Both the position numbers and the translations under genes were made by a program. A stretch of 64,000 nt of DNA from Flavobacteriaceae bacterium (lineage in GTDB: Bacteria; Bacteroidota; Bacteroidia; Flavobacteriales; Flavobacteriaceae), in contig CANFZM010000003.1 in NCBI GenBank assembly GCA_947451525.1, forward strand, positions 62,001-126,000, given 5' to 3'. Under the pieces are notes generated by a model, which saw only the letters and a list, made by a program, of their open reading frames with translations, was not told the DNA's origin and ran no database searches. Positions within the stretch are counted from its first letter, which is position 1. Each line of letters opens with the position of its first letter. Of this stretch, positions 21,147 to 30,462 are shown piece after piece.

Positions 21147-21539
21147 TTACGATCTTCTTCGTTTTTCTAGTAATTCTCTATTGGTAATTGGGTTTTCTTT
21201 ACCAGCAAGGGCATTGTCAATTTTCTCAATATAATCTAAAGAGTCGTCGATGTAAAAAGCAAGATTAGGTACTTTTCGCAATTGCAATTTTACACGTTGC
21301 GATAAATCGTGTTTGATTAAAGGCATATTCGATTTTACTGCTGCTAGTATTTCTTCTGCTCTGTTTTGAGGAAAAACGCTGAGGTATACCCGCGCCACAC
21401 CCAAATCGGTGGTGACAACTACTTTAGAAACCGAAATCACCAAATTGGTAAGTCCGTTTTTTCTTACTTCTCCTTGAAGAATATCTACTAAATCATTTTG
21501 TAGAACGCCTCCTATTTTTTTCTGTCTATTCGTTTCCAT
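21147..21539 (-). CDS. rbfA: 30S ribosome-binding factor
   Basis: METNRQKKIGGVLQNDLVDIL, PNLAFYIDDSLDYIEKID. Confidence 0.92.
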   Translation of the reverse strand: METNRQKKIGGVLQNDLVDILQGEVRKNGLTNLVISVSKVVVTTDLGVARVYLSVFPQNRAEEILAAVKSNMPLIKHDLSQRVKLQLRKVPNLAFYIDDSLDYIEKIDNALAGKENPITNRELLEKRRRS

Positions 21540-21714
21540 TTTGCAAAAATACGATTTTTTTAGAGCCACAAAGACGCAAAGACGCAAAGTTTAATTTTTT
21601 TCTACTTTATGTTGTTTCCAAATTTTAATTTTAAGACTACTTTTTAAATTTAATTTTGGAAAAACACTTAATTTTACAAATCCTTAGAGTCTTAGTGACT
21701 TTGTGGCAAAAAAT

Positions 21715-22116
21715 ATGAGAAAAATAGAACACATAGGAATTGCAGTTAAAAGCTTGGAAACCTCCAATTTGCTTTTTGAAAAATTATTTGGAGCACCTTC
21801 CTATAAACAAGAAGAAGTTGCCAGTGAAGGAGTAAAAACTTCTTTTTTTATGAATGGTCCTAATAAAATTGAGTTATTAGAAGCAACCAACCCAGATAGT
21901 CCTATTGCAAAATTCCTAGAAAAAAAGGGAGAAGGTATTCACCACATCGCTTTTGATGTGCAAGATATTGTTGCCGAAATGAAACGCTTGCAAGAAGAAG
22001 GCTTTGTTTTATTGAATGAAGTTCCTAAAAAAGGTGCCGATAATAAACTTGTTTGCTTCTTACATCCCAAAACTACCAATGGTGTATTGATAGAATTATG
22101 TCAGGAAATGGAATAA
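21715..22116 (+). CDS. mce: methylmalonyl-CoA epimerase
   Basis: IEHIGIAVKSLE, GEGIHHIAFDV, LIELCQ. Confidence 0.92.
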   Translation: MRKIEHIGIAVKSLETSNLLFEKLFGAPSYKQEEVASEGVKTSFFMNGPNKIELLEATNPDSPIAKFLEKKGEGIHHIAFDVQDIVAEMKRLQEEGFVLLNEVPKKGADNKLVCFLHPKTTNGVLIELCQEME

Positions 22117-22225
22117 AGCAGCTGATTTACTTAATGTTAAAGATTTGTTGTGTTTCAATTGCATCAAAAAATAAAAAACATTTGCAAAAAATTAAAAATA
22201 GTAGTAATATTGCAACCTCTTAACC

Positions 22226-22299
22226 GGTCCTATAGCTCAGTTGGTTAGAGCACCTGACTCATAATCAGGTGGTCCCTGGTTCGAGCCCAGGTGGGACCA
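22226..22299 (+). tRNA. tRNA with CAT anticodon (elongator Met or Ile2; anticodon loop CTGACTCATAATCAG favours Ile2-like)
   Basis: 74-nt cloverleaf: acceptor GGTCCTA/TGGGACC, D-arm, CTGACTCATAATCAG, GGTTCGAGCCC; CCA not encoded. Confidence 0.95.
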
Positions 22300-22648
22300 C
22301 TAGTAAAAGCATAGCCTTACAGAGATGTAGGGCTTTTTTGTTTTTCAATTTGCTTACAATTTTTTTAAACAATAATAAATATAGGTCTATCTTGAAAAAG
22401 GTTTTCTGTTTTGTTATATTTATCCTATTTTGAAGTTGAATATGAAAGTTCAAACACTCCTAAAGATTCGTTGGCATGCGAAAATGCTTTATTTAGTTTT
22501 TTGTTTTGGAAATTATAAAATCTTATTTTTTTGTATTATTACTAATAATATTACCATTTGTAAACAAAATTTTATTTCTTCATTAAAGATTTTAAATTTT
22601 AAGATAAAAAATTTTGATACAGAGTTTTTTTTTTTACTTTTACGCTCT

Positions 22649-22852
22649 ATGAAAATTGACTTATATAAAATAATATTTGTGTGTATTGGATTTCTGTTTT
22701 GCAATAATAGCATTGCTAGCACTAATCCTCCACAACCTACTTTGCCATTACCTCCACCTCAATTACCAATAGGAACAGGAATGATGATGCTTGTAATTGC
22801 GGCATTAATATTAGCATTTTATAAATACAAAAAAAGCTTCAAGATTTCCTGA
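22649..22852 (+). CDS. short exported protein with Pro-rich stretch, LPIGTG motif, TM helix and basic tail (C-terminal sorting-tag-like)
   Basis: MKIDLYKIIFVCIGFLFCNNSIASTNPPQPTLPLPPPQLPIGTGMMMLVIAALILAFYKYKKSFKIS. Confidence 0.6.
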   Translation: MKIDLYKIIFVCIGFLFCNNSIASTNPPQPTLPLPPPQLPIGTGMMMLVIAALILAFYKYKKSFKIS

Positions 22853-22865
22853 AGCTTTTCTTTTT
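22831..22865 (+). terminator. terminator-like hairpin overlapping the stop codon
   Basis: AAAAGCTTCA agatttcc TGAAGCTTTTCTTTTT. Confidence 0.7.
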
Positions 22866-22878
22866 AAGTTTGTTTATT

Positions 22879-23466
22879 CTATCTAATAGAATGTAACTTC
22901 GAAACGTATTTCCCAATAACATCAAATTCTAAATTTACTTTAGTACCAATTTTAAACGAATTAAAATTAGTGTGATCAAAGGTGTAAGGAATTATAGCCA
23001 CACTAAATTCGTTAGTTTTAGAATTTACTACTGTTAAACTCACCCCATTTACTGTTATAGAGCCCTTTTCAATGGTAATATTGTGCAATGAGGCATCATA
23101 CTCAAAAGTAAACAGCCAACTTCCATTTGTTTCTTCAATAGATTTACAAATACCAACTTGATCCACATGTCCTTGTACTAAATGGCCATCTAGTCTATCA
23201 CCCAGTTTCATGGCGCGTTCTAAATTTACTACATCGTTTATTTTCCAGTCTCCAACATTAGTCTTGTCTATTGTTTCTTGAATTGCAGTAACGGTATATG
23301 TGTCGTTCTCTAAAGCAACAACCGTAAGGCATACGCCATTATGTGCTACACTTTGGTCTATTTTTAATTCATTTAATAAGGAGGAACTTACGTTAATATG
23401 TAAGTTTCCATCTTGTTTTTGTAAGTCTTTTACAATTCCGAGGGTTTCAATAATTCCTGTAAACAT
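22879..23466 (-). CDS. ribE: riboflavin synthase alpha subunit
   Basis: MFTGIIETLG start (23466), VAHNGVCLTV, GHLVQGHVDQVG, VNGVSLTV. Confidence 0.95.
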   Translation of the reverse strand: MFTGIIETLGIVKDLQKQDGNLHINVSSSLLNELKIDQSVAHNGVCLTVVALENDTYTVTAIQETIDKTNVGDWKINDVVNLERAMKLGDRLDGHLVQGHVDQVGICKSIEETNGSWLFTFEYDASLHNITIEKGSITVNGVSLTVVNSKTNEFSVAIIPYTFDHTNFNSFKIGTKVNLEFDVIGKYVSKLHSIR

Positions 23467-23527
23467 TTGTCGTTTTATTTTACTAAATTTGCACTTCAAA
23501 ATTAGCAATAAATAAGAAATAACCTCC

Positions 23528-24574
23528 ATGAAAAAAGCAGAAAATATAATCGTTGGAATTTCAATAGGAGATTTAAACGGTATTGGAAGCGAAGTAATCT
23601 TAAAAACCTTTGAGGATGCTCGAATGTTAGAACTTTGTACGCCAGTAATTTTTGCTAATGTCAAAATACTTTCTTTTATAAAAAAGAACCTTAATTCAGA
23701 AGCCTCTTTGCATGGTATTGATAAAATAGATCAATTGGTTAAAGGGAAAATAAATGTTTTAAACGTTTGGAAAGAAGGAGTAGATATTAATTTCGGGAAA
23801 AATGATGATGTTGTTGGTAAGTATGCTATAAAATCTTTTATTGCTGCTACTAGTGCTTTAAAAGAAGGTTTAGTAGATGTTCTAGTTACCGCTCCCATAA
23901 ACAAATACAATATTCAATCGGACGATTTTAAGTTCCCAGGACATACCGATTATTTAGATCAAGAACTAGAAGGTAATGCCTTAATGTTTATGGTGCAAGA
24001 TAAATTAAGAGTTGGCTTGTTAACCGATCATATTCCGGTAACAGATGTGGCAAAACATCTAACCGATAAATTGATTATTCAAAAAATTGAGACTATTAAT
24101 AAATCTTTAAAACAAGATTTTAATATTACGAAACCTAAAATTGCAGTATTAGGATTGAATCCCCATGCTGGCGATAATGGTGTAATTGGCAATGAAGAGG
24201 AGAAAATAATTAGACCAACAATAAAAAAATTATTTGAAAAAGGAATTTTTGCTTTTGGTCCATATTCTGCAGATGGTTTTTTTGGAAGCGGTCAATATGA
24301 AAACTATGATGCCGTAATTGCTTCCTATCACGATCAAGGATTAATCCCTTTTAAGACATTGTCTTTTGGAACGGGAGTTAACTATACTGCGGGTTTAAGC
24401 AAGATAAGAACCTCGCCAGATCATGGTACTGCCTATGATATTGCAGGAAAAGGAGTGGCAGATTTTACTTCTTTTAAAGAAGCAGTTTATCTTGCAATTG
24501 ATATCTATAACTCTAGAAATGAGTACCAAGAATTGGTAAAAAACCCATTAAAAACAAAAGAAAAACAGTTGTAA
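23528..24574 (+). CDS. pdxA: 4-hydroxythreonine-4-phosphate dehydrogenase
   Basis: GISIGDLNGIGSEVILK, PINKYNIQ, FPGHTDYLDQE, LNPHAGDNGVIG. Confidence 0.95.
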   Translation: MKKAENIIVGISIGDLNGIGSEVILKTFEDARMLELCTPVIFANVKILSFIKKNLNSEASLHGIDKIDQLVKGKINVLNVWKEGVDINFGKNDDVVGKYAIKSFIAATSALKEGLVDVLVTAPINKYNIQSDDFKFPGHTDYLDQELEGNALMFMVQDKLRVGLLTDHIPVTDVAKHLTDKLIIQKIETINKSLKQDFNITKPKIAVLGLNPHAGDNGVIGNEEEKIIRPTIKKLFEKGIFAFGPYSADGFFGSGQYENYDAVIASYHDQGLIPFKTLSFGTGVNYTAGLSKIRTSPDHGTAYDIAGKGVADFTSFKEAVYLAIDIYNSRNEYQELVKNPLKTKEKQL

Positions 24575-24617
24575 ACAAAAAAATGTTCATAACGCTTTTA
24601 GTTTTGCAATAAATTTA

Positions 24618-24625
24618 TATCTTTG
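24618..24625 (+). promoter_or_regulatory. candidate -7 element TATCTTTG upstream of the DUF177-rpmF cluster
   Basis: Matches TAnnTTTG; -33 element not convincing. Confidence 0.35.
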
Positions 24626-24669
24626 CACTCCCAAACCCGAATCTTCGGATTGGACAAATTGATGAAATG

Positions 24670-25212
24670 ATGAAAGTTACAAATGAATATTTAATTCCTT
24701 TTATAGGATTAAAGTTAGGCAAACATCCATTTGAATTTCAAATAAATAAAGCGTTCTTTGATAGTTTTGAGTATCACGAATATGAAGATTGTGATATCAA
24801 AGTAAGTGTAGTTTTAGAAAAAAAAAGCACCTTATTGGAGCTTTCATTCAAACATAAAGGTACTGTAACAGTTCCTTGTGATGTAACTAACGAAGTATTT
24901 CCTTTACCTATTAAAGGTAAAATAAAATTAGTAGTTACCTTTGGAGATGAATTTAATGACGACAATGAAGAATTGTTGGTGTTGCCTCATGGCGAGCATC
25001 AAATAGATATTGCACAATATATTTATGAAATGATAGTTCTATCGGTTCCATTTAAAAGAGTACATCCAGGAATAAAAGAAGGAACTTTACAAACTGAAAC
25101 TTTAAAAAAACTTTCAGAACTTACGATTAAAGAACAAAAAAAAGAAATTAAAAAAGAAGAAAATATTGACCCACGATGGGACAAATTAAAACAACTATTA
25201 ACGGATAAATAA
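24670..25212 (+). CDS. DUF177 (YceD-like) protein
   Basis: Located directly upstream of rpmF; YceD-like C-terminus with DPRWDKLKQL. Confidence 0.88.
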   Translation: MKVTNEYLIPFIGLKLGKHPFEFQINKAFFDSFEYHEYEDCDIKVSVVLEKKSTLLELSFKHKGTVTVPCDVTNEVFPLPIKGKIKLVVTFGDEFNDDNEELLVLPHGEHQIDIAQYIYEMIVLSVPFKRVHPGIKEGTLQTETLKKLSELTIKEQKKEIKKEENIDPRWDKLKQLLTDK

Positions 25213-25221
25213 TATAGTAAA

Positions 25222-25416
25222 ATGGCACATCCTAAGAGAAAAATCTCGAAAACAAGAAGAGATAAGAGAAGAACACATTACAAAGCAACTGTAGCAACTA
25301 TTGCAACTTGTCCAATAACTGGAGAAGCACATTTATACCACAGAGCTTACTGGCATGAAGGAAAAATGTATTATAGAGGGCAAGTAGTTATTGATAAATC
25401 AGTAGCAGCTGCTTAA
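25222..25416 (+). CDS. rpmF: 50S ribosomal protein L32
   Basis: [22 protein letters not shown]. Confidence 0.98.
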   Translation: MAHPKRKISKTRRDKRRTHYKATVATIATCPITGEAHLYHRAYWHEGKMYYRGQVVIDKSVAAA

Positions 25417-25437
25417 TTTATATTTAAATTTACATTT

Positions 25438-25466
25438 AAACTCTCACTCTGTGAGAGTTTTTTGTT
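25438..25466 (+). terminator. Rho-independent terminator
   Basis: AAACTCTCAC TCT GTGAGAGTTT + T-run. Confidence 0.85.
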
Positions 25467-25554
25467 TTTTGTAAATTTTAATTATAACTAAATATTTTTT
25501 TGTAAATTCCACCTCTTTTAAAAGCATTTTTTAAGAGGCCCCTAAAATCGCAAT

Positions 25555-26553
25555 ATGAATTCAATTACAGCCGCAATTACCGCTGTCGGTGGTTATGTTC
25601 CAGATTTCGTTCTTTCAAATCAAGAATTGGAAACCTTAGTTGACACTAATGATGAATGGATTTCATCTAGAACAGGAATAAAAGAAAGACGATTATTAAA
25701 AGAAGCTGGAAAAGGAACCTCTTATTTAGCTATTAAAGCTGCTCAAGATTTACTTGAAAGAGGGAACATTGACCCCAAAGAAATTGATTTAGTAATTATG
25801 GCAACCGCCACACCAGACATGCCCGTAGCAACAACTGGTGTTTATGTAGCCACTCAAATAGGTGCAGTAAATGCTTTTGCTTATGATTTATCTGCCGCTT
25901 GCTCTAGCTTTCTTTACGGAATGTCTGCTGCTGCTGCTTATATTCAATCTGGAAGATATAAAAAAGTTTTAGTAATAGGTGCTGATAAAATGTCATCTAT
26001 TATTGATTATACCGATAGAGCAACTTGTATTATCTTTGGAGATGGTGCAGGAGCAGCTTTGTTTGAACCTAATTATGAAGGATTAGGATTACAAGATGAG
26101 TACCTTCGTTCGGATGGTATAGGAAGAGAGTATTTAAAAATTGATGCAGGTGGATCTATCTTGCCAGCATCTAAAGAAACTGTTGAAAACAGTCAACATT
26201 TTGTTTTTCAAGACGGTAAAACCGTTTATAAATATGCCGTTTCTGGAATGGCCGATGTGAGTGAAAAAATTATGCAACGCAATAATCTTACTAAAGAAGA
26301 TGTTAATTGGTTAGTTGCTCACCAAGCTAATAAAAGAATTATTGACGCAACAGCATCAAGAATGAATTTAGAAGAAGAAAAAGTATTGATTAATATCCAA
26401 AAATATGGCAACACCACTTCGGCAACTTTACCATTGTTGTTAAGTGATTTTGAAAATAAATTTAAAAAAGGAGACAACCTTATTTTCGCTGCTTTTGGTG
26501 GCGGTTTTACATGGGGGTCTATTTACCTTAAATGGGCTTATAACAAACAATAA
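25555..26553 (+). CDS. fabH: beta-ketoacyl-ACP synthase III
   Basis: AYDLSAACSSFLYG active site, WLVAHQANKRIID, GNTTSAT. Confidence 0.97.
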   Translation: MNSITAAITAVGGYVPDFVLSNQELETLVDTNDEWISSRTGIKERRLLKEAGKGTSYLAIKAAQDLLERGNIDPKEIDLVIMATATPDMPVATTGVYVATQIGAVNAFAYDLSAACSSFLYGMSAAAAYIQSGRYKKVLVIGADKMSSIIDYTDRATCIIFGDGAGAALFEPNYEGLGLQDEYLRSDGIGREYLKIDAGGSILPASKETVENSQHFVFQDGKTVYKYAVSGMADVSEKIMQRNNLTKEDVNWLVAHQANKRIIDATASRMNLEEEKVLINIQKYGNTTSATLPLLLSDFENKFKKGDNLIFAAFGGGFTWGSIYLKWAYNKQ

Positions 26554-26576
26554 ACTATAACTAAAAAATATTAATT

Positions 26577-27050
26577 ATGGATTTAAAAGAAATTCAAAAT
26601 CTAATCAAATTTGTATCCAATTCTGGAGTTGCAGAAGTAAAATTAGAAACAGGAGATATTAAAATTACTATTAGAACGACTCTAGAAGGTAATACTCCAG
26701 ACATTACCTATTTGCAACAAGCACCAGTACAACAAATAGCGCCACAACCTGTTGCGGCACCAGTTGCACCAGTTGCACCAGCACCTGTAGTTGCAGAGGA
26801 AAATTCTAAATACGTTACTATTAAATCTCCAATGATTGGAACTTTTTATAGAAAACCAGCACCAGACAAACCTTCTTTTATAGAAGTTGGAACAACTATT
26901 GGAAAAGGAGATGTACTTTGCGTAGTAGAAGCTATGAAATTGTTCAATGAAATTGAAGCCGAAATTTCTGGTAAAATTGTAAAAATTCTTGTAGATGACA
27001 TGTCTCCAGTAGAATTTGACCAACCTTTATTCTTAGTAGATCCATCATAA
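26577..27050 (+). CDS. accB: acetyl-CoA carboxylase biotin carboxyl carrier protein
   Basis: CVVEAMKLFNEIEAE biotinylation motif. Confidence 0.97.
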   Translation: MDLKEIQNLIKFVSNSGVAEVKLETGDIKITIRTTLEGNTPDITYLQQAPVQQIAPQPVAAPVAPVAPAPVVAEENSKYVTIKSPMIGTFYRKPAPDKPSFIEVGTTIGKGDVLCVVEAMKLFNEIEAEISGKIVKILVDDMSPVEFDQPLFLVDPS

Positions 27051-27055
27051 ATTTA

Positions 27056-27164
27056 AGATTTTAGATTACAGATTTTAGATTGCAGATTTGAAGCTTGATT
27101 AACATTTTGATTCAAATAAATTGCTTTCTTGACTTCTAACCTCTAACTTCTAACTTCTAACTTT
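27056..27164. repeat. two short tandem repeat tracts (AGATT[TTAGATTA/GC] and CTTCTAA)
   Basis: agattttagattacagattttagattgcagattt and gacttctaacctctaacttctaacttctaactt. Confidence 0.8.
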
Positions 27165-27170
27165 TAAAAG

Positions 27171-28517
27171 ATGTTTAAAAAAATATTAATTGCCAATAGA
27201 GGGGAAATTGCTTTAAGAGTAATTAGAACTTGCAAAGAAATGGGCATTAAGACCGTTGCCGTTTATTCTACTGCAGATGCAGAGAGTTTACACGTAAAAT
27301 TTGCCGACGAAGCAGTTTGTATTGGGCCACCACCTAGTAATTTGTCCTATCTTAAAATGTCAAATATAATTGCGGCTGCAGAAATTACTAATGCAGATGC
27401 AATACATCCTGGTTATGGTTTCTTGTCAGAAAATGCTAAGTTTTCTAAAATTTGTCAAGAACACGGAATCAAATTTATTGGAGCAGCTCCAGAAATGATC
27501 GATAGAATGGGAGACAAAGCTTCGGCTAAAGCAACCATGATAGAAGCAGGGGTTCCTTGTGTTCCAGGTTCTGTTGGGATTTTAGAATCCTACGAACAAG
27601 CAGAACAAATTGCCAATGAATTCGGATATCCAGTAATGTTAAAAGCAACTGCTGGAGGTGGAGGTAAAGGAATGCGTGCCGTTTGGAAACAAGAAGACTT
27701 ACTAAAAGCTTGGGAAGGAGCACGACAAGAGTCGGCTGCAGCTTTTGGAAATGACGGAATGTATTTAGAAAAATTAATCGAAGAACCTCGTCATATTGAA
27801 ATTCAAGTAGTAGGAGATTCCTATGGGAAGGCTTGTCACTTATCCGAAAGAGATTGTTCGGTTCAAAGACGTCACCAAAAATTAACCGAAGAAACTCCTT
27901 CACCTTTCATGACCGATGAGTTGCGTAAAAAAATGGGTGAAGCTGCTGTAAAAGCTGCCGAATACATTAAATATGAAGGTGCTGGAACCGTTGAATTCTT
28001 GGTAGATAAACACCGAAATTTCTACTTTATGGAAATGAATACTCGTATCCAAGTAGAGCATCCAATTACAGAACAAGTTGTAGATTATGATTTAATTAGA
28101 GAGCAAATTCTTGTTGCTGCAGGAGTGCCAATTTCGGGTAAAAATTACTTTCCAAATCTACATGCAATAGAATGCCGTATTAATGCCGAAGATCCATACA
28201 ATGACTTTCGCCCTTCACCAGGAAAGATAACGGTTTTACATGCTCCTGGAGGTCACGGAGTGCGTTTAGACACACATGTTTATGCTGGATATACAATTCC
28301 GCCAAATTATGACTCTATGATTGCTAAGTTAATTACTACCGCACAAACTAGAGAAGAAGCCATCAGCAAAATGAAACGTGCATTAGATGAGTTTTATATT
28401 GAGGGAATAAAAACTACAATACCCTTTCATCGTCAGTTAATGGAGGAGCCAGAATATGTTGCTGGAAATTACACCACGGCATTTATGGATACTTTTAAAA
28501 TGAAAGATTTAGACTAA
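27171..28517 (+). CDS. accC: acetyl-CoA carboxylase biotin carboxylase subunit
   Basis: [46 protein letters not shown]. Confidence 0.98.
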   Translation: MFKKILIANRGEIALRVIRTCKEMGIKTVAVYSTADAESLHVKFADEAVCIGPPPSNLSYLKMSNIIAAAEITNADAIHPGYGFLSENAKFSKICQEHGIKFIGAAPEMIDRMGDKASAKATMIEAGVPCVPGSVGILESYEQAEQIANEFGYPVMLKATAGGGGKGMRAVWKQEDLLKAWEGARQESAAAFGNDGMYLEKLIEEPRHIEIQVVGDSYGKACHLSERDCSVQRRHQKLTEETPSPFMTDELRKKMGEAAVKAAEYIKYEGAGTVEFLVDKHRNFYFMEMNTRIQVEHPITEQVVDYDLIREQILVAAGVPISGKNYFPNLHAIECRINAEDPYNDFRPSPGKITVLHAPGGHGVRLDTHVYAGYTIPPNYDSMIAKLITTAQTREEAISKMKRALDEFYIEGIKTTIPFHRQLMEEPEYVAGNYTTAFMDTFKMKDLD

Positions 28518-28525
28518 AAACAAAG

Positions 28526-28555
28526 AAACCATTCGTTAATTCGGATGGTTTTTTT
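28526..28555 (+). terminator. Rho-independent terminator
   Basis: AAACCATTCG ttaatt CGGATGGTTT + T-run. Confidence 0.85.
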
Positions 28556-28590
28556 ATTTAGTCATTTATATATTAACTTTATTACAAAGG

Positions 28591-29268
28591 TTATTCAAAT
28601 GCCTCCGGGCTAACGCCATCAACAACTGAATAATCCCCAATTTTAGTACGTCGTAAAGCAGATAAGTAGCCGCCAGATTGTAAGGCTTTCCCAAAGTCAA
28701 AGGCTAACGACCGAATATAAGTTCCTTTGCTACAAGTAACTCTAAAGTCTATTTCAGGCAAAGCAATTCTAGTAATTTCAAATTCGTAAATGGTAGTTTT
28801 TCTAAAAGCAATTTCTACTTCTTCACCTGCACGAGCATGTTCGTAAAGTCGTTTTCCATCCTTTTTTATTGCCGAAAAAACAGGTGGTTTCTGGTCAATC
28901 TCTCCAAGAAATTGTTTGGTAGTTTCAAGAATTAATGCCTCGGTAATTTGCTCTATCGGGAAAGTAGCGTCTACTTCCGTTTCTAAATCATACGATGGGG
29001 TAGTTGCGCCAACAGTTATTGTGCCAGTATATTCTTTGGCTTGCGCCTGAATTTCAGTAATTTTTTTGGTGAATTTTCCGGTGCAAATAATTAAAAGTCC
29101 AGTTGCCAAAGGATCTAAAGTTCCGGCATGACCAATTTTAAACTTCTTCGGAAGATCGTATTTTCTTTTTAAAATATATTTCAATTTATTCACCGCCTGA
29201 AACGAACTCCAAGTAAGTGGCTTGTCAATTAAAATAACTTGACCTTCTAAATAGTCTTCGGCAGTCAT
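28591..29268 (-). CDS. truB: tRNA pseudouridine(55) synthase
   Basis: DKPLTWSSFQAVNKLK, KIGHAGTLDPLATGLL. Confidence 0.96.
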   Translation of the reverse strand: MTAEDYLEGQVILIDKPLTWSSFQAVNKLKYILKRKYDLPKKFKIGHAGTLDPLATGLLIICTGKFTKKITEIQAQAKEYTGTITVGATTPSYDLETEVDATFPIEQITEALILETTKQFLGEIDQKPPVFSAIKKDGKRLYEHARAGEEVEIAFRKTTIYEFEITRIALPEIDFRVTCSKGTYIRSLAFDFGKALQSGGYLSALRRTKIGDYSVVDGVSPEAFE

Positions 29269-30065
29269 TATATTACGTCCAGTTTTTGAATAAAGAAATG
29301 AATTACTAAAAGCGCAATTCCAACTACAATTCTATAATATCCAAAAAGTTTAAAGCCGTTTTTACTTAAAAATCCGATGAAACTTTTAATAGCAATAAGT
29401 GCTACTATAAAACCAACTACATTTCCAATAATTAAAAAATTAATTTGGTCGTGGGTTAAAACGAATCCATCTTTGTAATAATCATAACATTTTTTTGCGG
29501 TAGCACCAAGCATCGTTGGCACGGCAAGAAAGAACGAGAATTCGGCAGCAGTAGTTCTAGATAATTTTTGGGTCATTCCACCCACAATGCTAGCGCCACT
29601 TCTGGAAACCCCAGGTACCATTGCCAAACATTGAAACAATCCTATTTTAAAAGCAGTTGCAAAACTTATGTCTTGACTTGTTGCAACTTCCGTTTCTTTA
29701 GAAAACCAATCGTCTACTTTTAGTAAAACGATTCCGCCAACTAATAAAGAAACCGCAACTGTAACTGGATTTTCCAGTAAAGCATCAATTTTTTTGCTGA
29801 AAAGCAACCCAAAAACTACCGCAGGAATAAACGCTACTAACAATTTAAAGTAAAAATCAAAACTCTGAAAAAATCGTTTAAAATATAAAACTACAACAGA
29901 AAGTATTGTTCCGAGTTGGATTACAATAGTAAAAAGTTTGGTAAATTCATCATGACTGATGCCAAAAAAAGAACTGGCAATAATCATATGGCCAGTGGAA
30001 GAAACTGGAAGAAATTCTGTAATTCCTTCTATAATTGCAAGTATAATTGCTTGTAAATAATCCAT
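29268..30065 (-). CDS. uppP: undecaprenyl-diphosphate phosphatase
   Basis: [31 protein letters not shown]. Confidence 0.96.
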   Translation of the reverse strand: MDYLQAIILAIIEGITEFLPVSSTGHMIIASSFFGISHDEFTKLFTIVIQLGTILSVVVLYFKRFFQSFDFYFKLLVAFIPAVVFGLLFSKKIDALLENPVTVAVSLLVGGIVLLKVDDWFSKETEVATSQDISFATAFKIGLFQCLAMVPGVSRSGASIVGGMTQKLSRTTAAEFSFFLAVPTMLGATAKKCYDYYKDGFVLTHDQINFLIIGNVVGFIVALIAIKSFIGFLSKNGFKLFGYYRIVVGIALLVIHFFIQKLDVI

Positions 30066-30075
30066 TTTTTTTATT

Positions 30076-30169
30076 TAGTGATTAGTAACTAGTGATTAGT
30101 AATAAGTATTGGCGAAGATCATAAGACTTATTTAAAGACTATTCACTAATTACTCATCACTAATTACTA
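30076..30169. repeat. imperfect inverted repeat built of AGTGATTAGTAA-like units
   Basis: agtgattagtaactagtgattagtaataag ... ttcactaattactcatcactaattacta. Confidence 0.7.
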
Positions 30170-30409
30170 TTTTGCCGATTTTTTAAAAATAGAATAAATA
30201 GTAATTCCAAAACCAATTAAAACAGTTGTCGGTGCTATTCGAATTCTCATAAAACTAAACACATCTTCATTAAAAACTTTTGGATCATCGCTACCACCAC
30301 CGGCCATCAAAATAAAGCCAACAGCAATAACTGCAATTCCAATTAGTAAGAATTTGTAATTCACGTTGTCAAAAAGAAAATCTGTAGTTTGTTCGTTATT
30401 TTTCATCAT
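30167..30409 (-). CDS. DUF3098-type small membrane protein
   Basis: Two-TM protein between uppP and ftsX; LMAGGGSDDPKVFNEDVFSFMRI. Confidence 0.8.
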   Translation of the reverse strand: MMKNNEQTTDFLFDNVNYKFLLIGIAVIAVGFILMAGGGSDDPKVFNEDVFSFMRIRIAPTTVLIGFGITIYSIFKKSAK

Positions 30410-30462
30410 AATGTCATTGCGAGGAACGAAGCAATCTCATCCTCTAAATTAAAGTTATTAAT

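Noticed and set aside
22265-22453. Minus-strand ORF of 62 aa (ending ...VVPPGLEPGTT)
   Set aside because: Antisense to the tRNA gene; VPPGLEPGT is a common artefact of translating tRNA T-arms.
26682-27023. Minus-strand 113-aa ORF rich in W/R/C
   Set aside because: Antisense shadow of accB; composition typical of a spurious frame.
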